A stretch of 8,103 bases of DNA from Methylococcaceae bacterium UBA659 (GTDB lineage: Bacteria > Pseudomonadota > Gammaproteobacteria > Methylococcales > Methylomonadaceae). This document shows, piece after piece, positions 6,056 to 8,103 of the stretch. Made by a program: the position numbers and the translations under genes. Position 1 is the first letter of the stretch, and every line of letters starts with the position of its first letter. The stretch lies in assembly GCA_002299495.1 (NCBI GenBank), contig DBNZ01000070.1, forward strand, positions 1 to 8,103, written 5' to 3'. The notes under the pieces were generated by a model that saw only the letters and a list, made by a program, of their open reading frames with translations, did not search any database and had not been told where the DNA came from.

Positions 6056-7612
6056 TTATGCCAGGGCGGGATCGGGCAAGCCATATTTTTGGCAAATCAG
6101 GGTGGAGGAAATTTTCGCCGATGCATAAATGGTCGGCAAACCACTGCCTGGATGGGTTCCGCCGCCAACTAGATAACAGTTGTCCAGTTCCTCGAAGCGG
6201 TTCCTAGGACGCCAATACAACATTTGGCTAAATTTGTGTGACAGGCTGAAAGTCGCCCCCAAAAACACATTTTCCGAGGCTTCCCAAGTGCTTGGGTGGA
6301 TAATTTTTTCGCATTCGATATGGGAGCGGATGTCCGCCATGCCCAAACGTTGTTCCAGCGCAGTCAAGACCCGGTCGCGGAATTGTGGCTGCAATTCATC
6401 CCAAGCCAGGCCGCTTAAGTTGTTAGGCACCGGTACCAACACATACAGTGCAGATTTGCCGGACGGGGCAAGCTGGCGGTCGGTGACAGAGGGGTTTTGC
6501 ACATAAAACGAAAAGTCCTCCGACAACGCCTTGTGGACGAAGGTATTGTCGGTATTGGTTTGGTAATCCCTGGCAAACACAATGTTGTGGTGGGGCAAAT
6601 CGTAGCATTTATCCAGCCCCAAATAGATCATGAAAGTGGAACAGGAATATTCTTTGCCCGGAAGCTTTTCCCGCCGGTATTTCTTTAGGATGCCATCCGG
6701 CACTAACTTGGACATGGCATGGGCAAAATCCGCGTTGATCACCACCTCATCGGCCAATATTTCTTCCCCGGAGGCCAAGCGCACCCCTTTCACCTTGCGA
6801 CCTTCCAACACCAACGACGCCACCGCGCTGGAAGTATGGATATGGCCGCCCTGCTCCTCGATCACTTGCGCCATCGCCGCGGAAATCTTATTCAAACCGC
6901 CCATCACATGGTAGATGCCGTATTTGTGTTCGATCAACGGCAACATCGTGAACAAGGCCGGACATTTCCAAGGCGACATGCCCAAGTATTTGGACTGGAA
7001 GGAAAAAGTCAGGCGCATTTTGTTGTCTTTGAAATACTTTCCCAAATTACTGAAGACGCTATGGTGAATAGCCAGTTGGGGCAACGCTTTCAACAAATCC
7101 CACGACAAAAAATCAAGCAGGCTGGAATAGCTTTTTTCGATGCAAGGGTACAACGCCAGATAACGCCGCTCTTCCTGGCTTAAAAAGCGGCCAAAACCTG
7201 CATCGCCCTCCGGGAAGGCTTTGCGTAGTTCTGCACGCATTTTTTCCGGATCCGATGATACAAAAAGCTCGCGGTCATCAAACACCAGTCGGTACATCGG
7301 GTCTAGCTGGGCAAATTCCAGATAATCTTCGCTACGCCGCCCGCACCGCTGGAACATTTCATCCAACACAAATTTCATCAATAAAAACGTTGGGCCGGTA
7401 TCGAAGGTGAAGCCGTTTTCGGTAATTGGCCGGTTACGGCCACCGACCACCGCGTTTTTTTCATAGACGGTGACGCGGAAACCCTGCCTGGCCAACAACA
7501 TGCCCGCGCACAAGCCGCCTGGGCCCGCCCCGATGATGACGATATGTTTGTGGTTGGTTTTTTTACCCGTGTTGGCTTGCGGTTCAGTTAAATTTGTAGG
7601 GTCGGAAACCAT
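6056..7612 (-). CDS. crtN: C30 carotenoid desaturase CrtN (4,4'-diapophytoene desaturase type)
   Basis: A FAD-dependent desaturase that introduces successive double bonds into the C30 backbone (diapophytoene, or a squalene-derived precursor) to yield 4,4'-diapolycopene-type chromophores at the membrane. The 518-residue product has the Rossmann motif GAGPGG at residues 28-33, then GGRNRP, FDTGPTFLLM, the middle region SFQSKYLGMSPWKCPA, and the C-terminal FAD motif YLVGGGTHPGSGLPT (480-494). These stretches agree with what I recall of Methylomonas CrtN1. The N-terminus carries about 20 more polar residues than that protein, but no other ATG, GTG or TTG lies between 7612 and the Rossmann strand, so 7612 is the start. 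It has no good Shine-Dalgarno. It is the first gene of the operon, and bacterial CrtN, ald and CrtNb act in that chemical order except that CrtNb precedes Ald. The backbone synthase (crtM or squalene-type) is not in the window. Confidence 0.93.
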   Translation of the reverse strand: MVSDPTNLTEPQANTGKKTNHKHIVIIGAGPGGLCAGMLLARQGFRVTVYEKNAVVGGRNRPITENGFTFDTGPTFLLMKFVLDEMFQRCGRRSEDYLEFAQLDPMYRLVFDDRELFVSSDPEKMRAELRKAFPEGDAGFGRFLSQEERRYLALYPCIEKSYSSLLDFLSWDLLKALPQLAIHHSVFSNLGKYFKDNKMRLTFSFQSKYLGMSPWKCPALFTMLPLIEHKYGIYHVMGGLNKISAAMAQVIEEQGGHIHTSSAVASLVLEGRKVKGVRLASGEEILADEVVINADFAHAMSKLVPDGILKKYRREKLPGKEYSCSTFMIYLGLDKCYDLPHHNIVFARDYQTNTDNTFVHKALSEDFSFYVQNPSVTDRQLAPSGKSALYVLVPVPNNLSGLAWDELQPQFRDRVLTALEQRLGMADIRSHIECEKIIHPSTWEASENVFLGATFSLSHKFSQMLYWRPRNRFEELDNCYLVGGGTHPGSGLPTIYASAKISSTLICQKYGLPDPALA

Positions 7613-7643
7613 AGATTAGGAATTCATTGACAAGGATGGGTAA

Positions 7644-7668
7644 CCGGCGGTCTGGAAAAACCGCCCGG
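7644..7668 (-). promoter_or_regulatory. Inverted repeat beside a -10-like box upstream of crtN
   Basis: GGCGGT (7646-7651) and ACCGCC (7660-7665) pair perfectly. CC/GG at 7644-7645 and 7667-7668 extends the stem across a one-base bulge, with an 8-base loop. On the minus strand CATAAT (complement of 7669-7674) abuts it, and a start a few bases downstream would fall within the repeat, 30-55 bases before the crtN ATG. It could be an operator or a 5'-leader hairpin. No convincing -35 box is present, so the promoter is speculative. Confidence 0.3.
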
Positions 7669-7705
7669 ATTATGCCGGCTATCTGATGACGATGGAAATA
7701 GTCTG

Positions 7706-7855
7706 CTAAGTGTTTAGTGCCACGATTAACTGGCTAGGATTGACCATAAAAATAGCAGGTGTTTTTCGATAGAAATCGAGTATAGCGTCAAACGGTGTTT
7801 TACGTCCAGTGGCGCGCAGTTTGAGGTTGAAGTTATAGCTGAGGACATGACTGAG
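7706..7855 (-). pseudogene. C-terminal fragment of an IS481-family transposase
   Basis: Forty-nine minus-strand codons end at a TAG at 7706-7708 and have no start codon suited to a real gene; the frame is closed upstream by TAA at 7856-7858. The peptide reads SYNFNLKLRATGRKTPFDAI and ends MVNPSQLIVALNT. This follows the C-terminal pattern I know from one IS481-family group: AYNFAKRLKT, then TPYE, then an NP motif and a terminal GLNT. The catalytic DDE core is missing, and the break coincides with the start of the plus-strand IS1595-like element, so that insertion probably cut the gene. Direction is the same as crtN, and the fragment ends only 93 bases before its ATG. Family assignment is by eye. 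Confidence 0.6.
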
Positions 7856-7876
7856 TTAGCATAAACCGTGTAAAAT
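7847..7876 (+). promoter_or_regulatory. Candidate promoter of the IS1595-like transposase
   Basis: ATGACT at 7847-7852 (4 of 6 to TTGACA) and TAAAAT at 7871-7876 (5 of 6 to TATAAT) are 18 bases apart. Transcription would begin near 7883, followed by AGGA at 7898-7901, eight bases before the proposed AUU start. The element's left end presumably lies close to or just before this -35, but I cannot recognise the terminal repeat. Confidence 0.35.
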
Positions 7877-7909
7877 GTCATTCAAGCCACTTTTTCTAGG
7901 AAAATCAAC

Positions 7910-8103
7910 ATTGAACAAGCCAAGTACCAGCAATTGGTCGCCAGTCTCGAGGGTCTGACGCAAGCGCAGATGGATGATCTGCTCGAGGCGCTGCGTGAAC
8001 GCCGGGATGCGGATGGTGTGGAGCGTCTGATCATGGCGCACATGGCCCAGGAAGGCTGCTGCCCGCGTTGCCAAAGCACGCGCAAGTACAAGCACGGCAT
8101 CGA
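7910..8103 (+). CDS. IS1595-like transposase, N-terminal part (runs off the window)
   Basis: An open frame continues to the window end with 64 complete codons visible. It begins IEQAKYQQLVASLEGLTQAQ, then a helical region DDLLEALRERRDADGVERLI, and then CCPRCQS followed by TRKYKHG. This is the first half of a zinc ribbon. A short helical domain counted in LTxxQ and LLEAL motifs, then CPxCxS and an xxHG motif, is typical of IS1595-family transposases; other zinc-ribbon families such as IS1 are less likely. The frame has no ATG until residue 21 (7970). AGGA eight bases ahead of ATT at 7910 suggests an AUU start, a rare codon also known for IS911 OrfB; alternatively the copy has lost its ATG (an ATC stands at 7904). 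The catalytic domain and the right end are outside the window, so intactness is unknown. Confidence 0.65.
   Translation, partial: MEQAKYQQLVASLEGLTQAQMDDLLEALRERRDADGVERLIMAHMAQEGCCPRCQSTRKYKHGI

Larger units (their letters stand above)
7613..7909. other. Upstream region of the crt operon, largely mobile-element debris
   Basis: These 297 bases hold 93 bases of possible leader and promoter sequence (7613-7705), the IS481 fragment (7706-7855) and the left side of the IS1595-like element. A small hairpin, TCGAT (7766-7770) with ATCGA (7775-7779), lies inside the IS481 fragment. The exact element borders and target-site duplications cannot be set from one end. Confidence 0.55.

Noticed and set aside
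2973..7612. Two desaturase-like genes as a C40 (crtI) pathway
   Set aside because: The motifs and the crtN-ald-crtNb order fit the C30 pathway of methanotrophs; no crtB, crtY or crtE is present.
7856..8095. Minus-strand frames of 72-79 codons at the right edge
   Set aside because: They are antisense to the plus-strand transposase frame, which carries a zinc-ribbon motif; no family is recognisable in the antisense products.

Overview
The window looks like chromosome of a gammaproteobacterium, most likely a type I methanotroph of the Methylococcales. Two things point there: the conserved gammaproteobacterial neighbourhood of smpB with ratA and rnfH, and a C30 carotenoid operon in the order crtN, aldehyde dehydrogenase, crtNb, which I recall from Methylomonas sp. 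16a. Genus and species cannot be fixed from the sequence alone.

Layout. Positions 56-541 (minus) hold smpB, the tmRNA partner protein. A divergent promoter region (542-629) separates it from a plus-strand, translationally coupled trio: an 11-helix sodium:neurotransmitter-symporter-family transporter (630-1988), ratA (1988-2419, 1-base overlap) and rnfH (2412-2696, 8-base overlap). The 276-base gap 2697-2972, between the convergent ends of rnfH and crtNb, has no convincing gene. It is rich in inverted repeats: a small A/T-rich hairpin, a ~60-base long-range hairpin, and a REP-like palindrome.

Positions 2973-7612 (minus) are the carotenoid operon. CrtN desaturates the C30 backbone, CrtNb oxidises the terminal methyl groups, and the aldehyde dehydrogenase takes the aldehyde ends to carboxylic acids. 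The C30 backbone synthase and any later glycosyl or acyl transferases are not in the window. Genes are tightly packed: 11 bases between crtN and ald, and none between the ald stop codon and the crtNb ATG, which are also in the same reading frame.

Upstream of crtN (7613-8103) the DNA is mobile-element debris. A 49-codon fragment of the C-terminus of an IS481-type transposase lies on the minus strand at 7706-7855. Next to it, a plus-strand IS1595-like transposase starts, apparently from AUU, and runs off the window end. This looks like one insertion sequence inserted into another, and it leaves under 100 bases of possibly native sequence in front of the pigment operon.

I see no CRISPR array, rRNA, tRNA or clearly undescribed defence or biosynthetic system. 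The more unusual points are the in-frame TAA-ATG junction of ald and crtNb, the nested transposon remnants at the crtN promoter, and the folded intergenic region downstream of rnfH.
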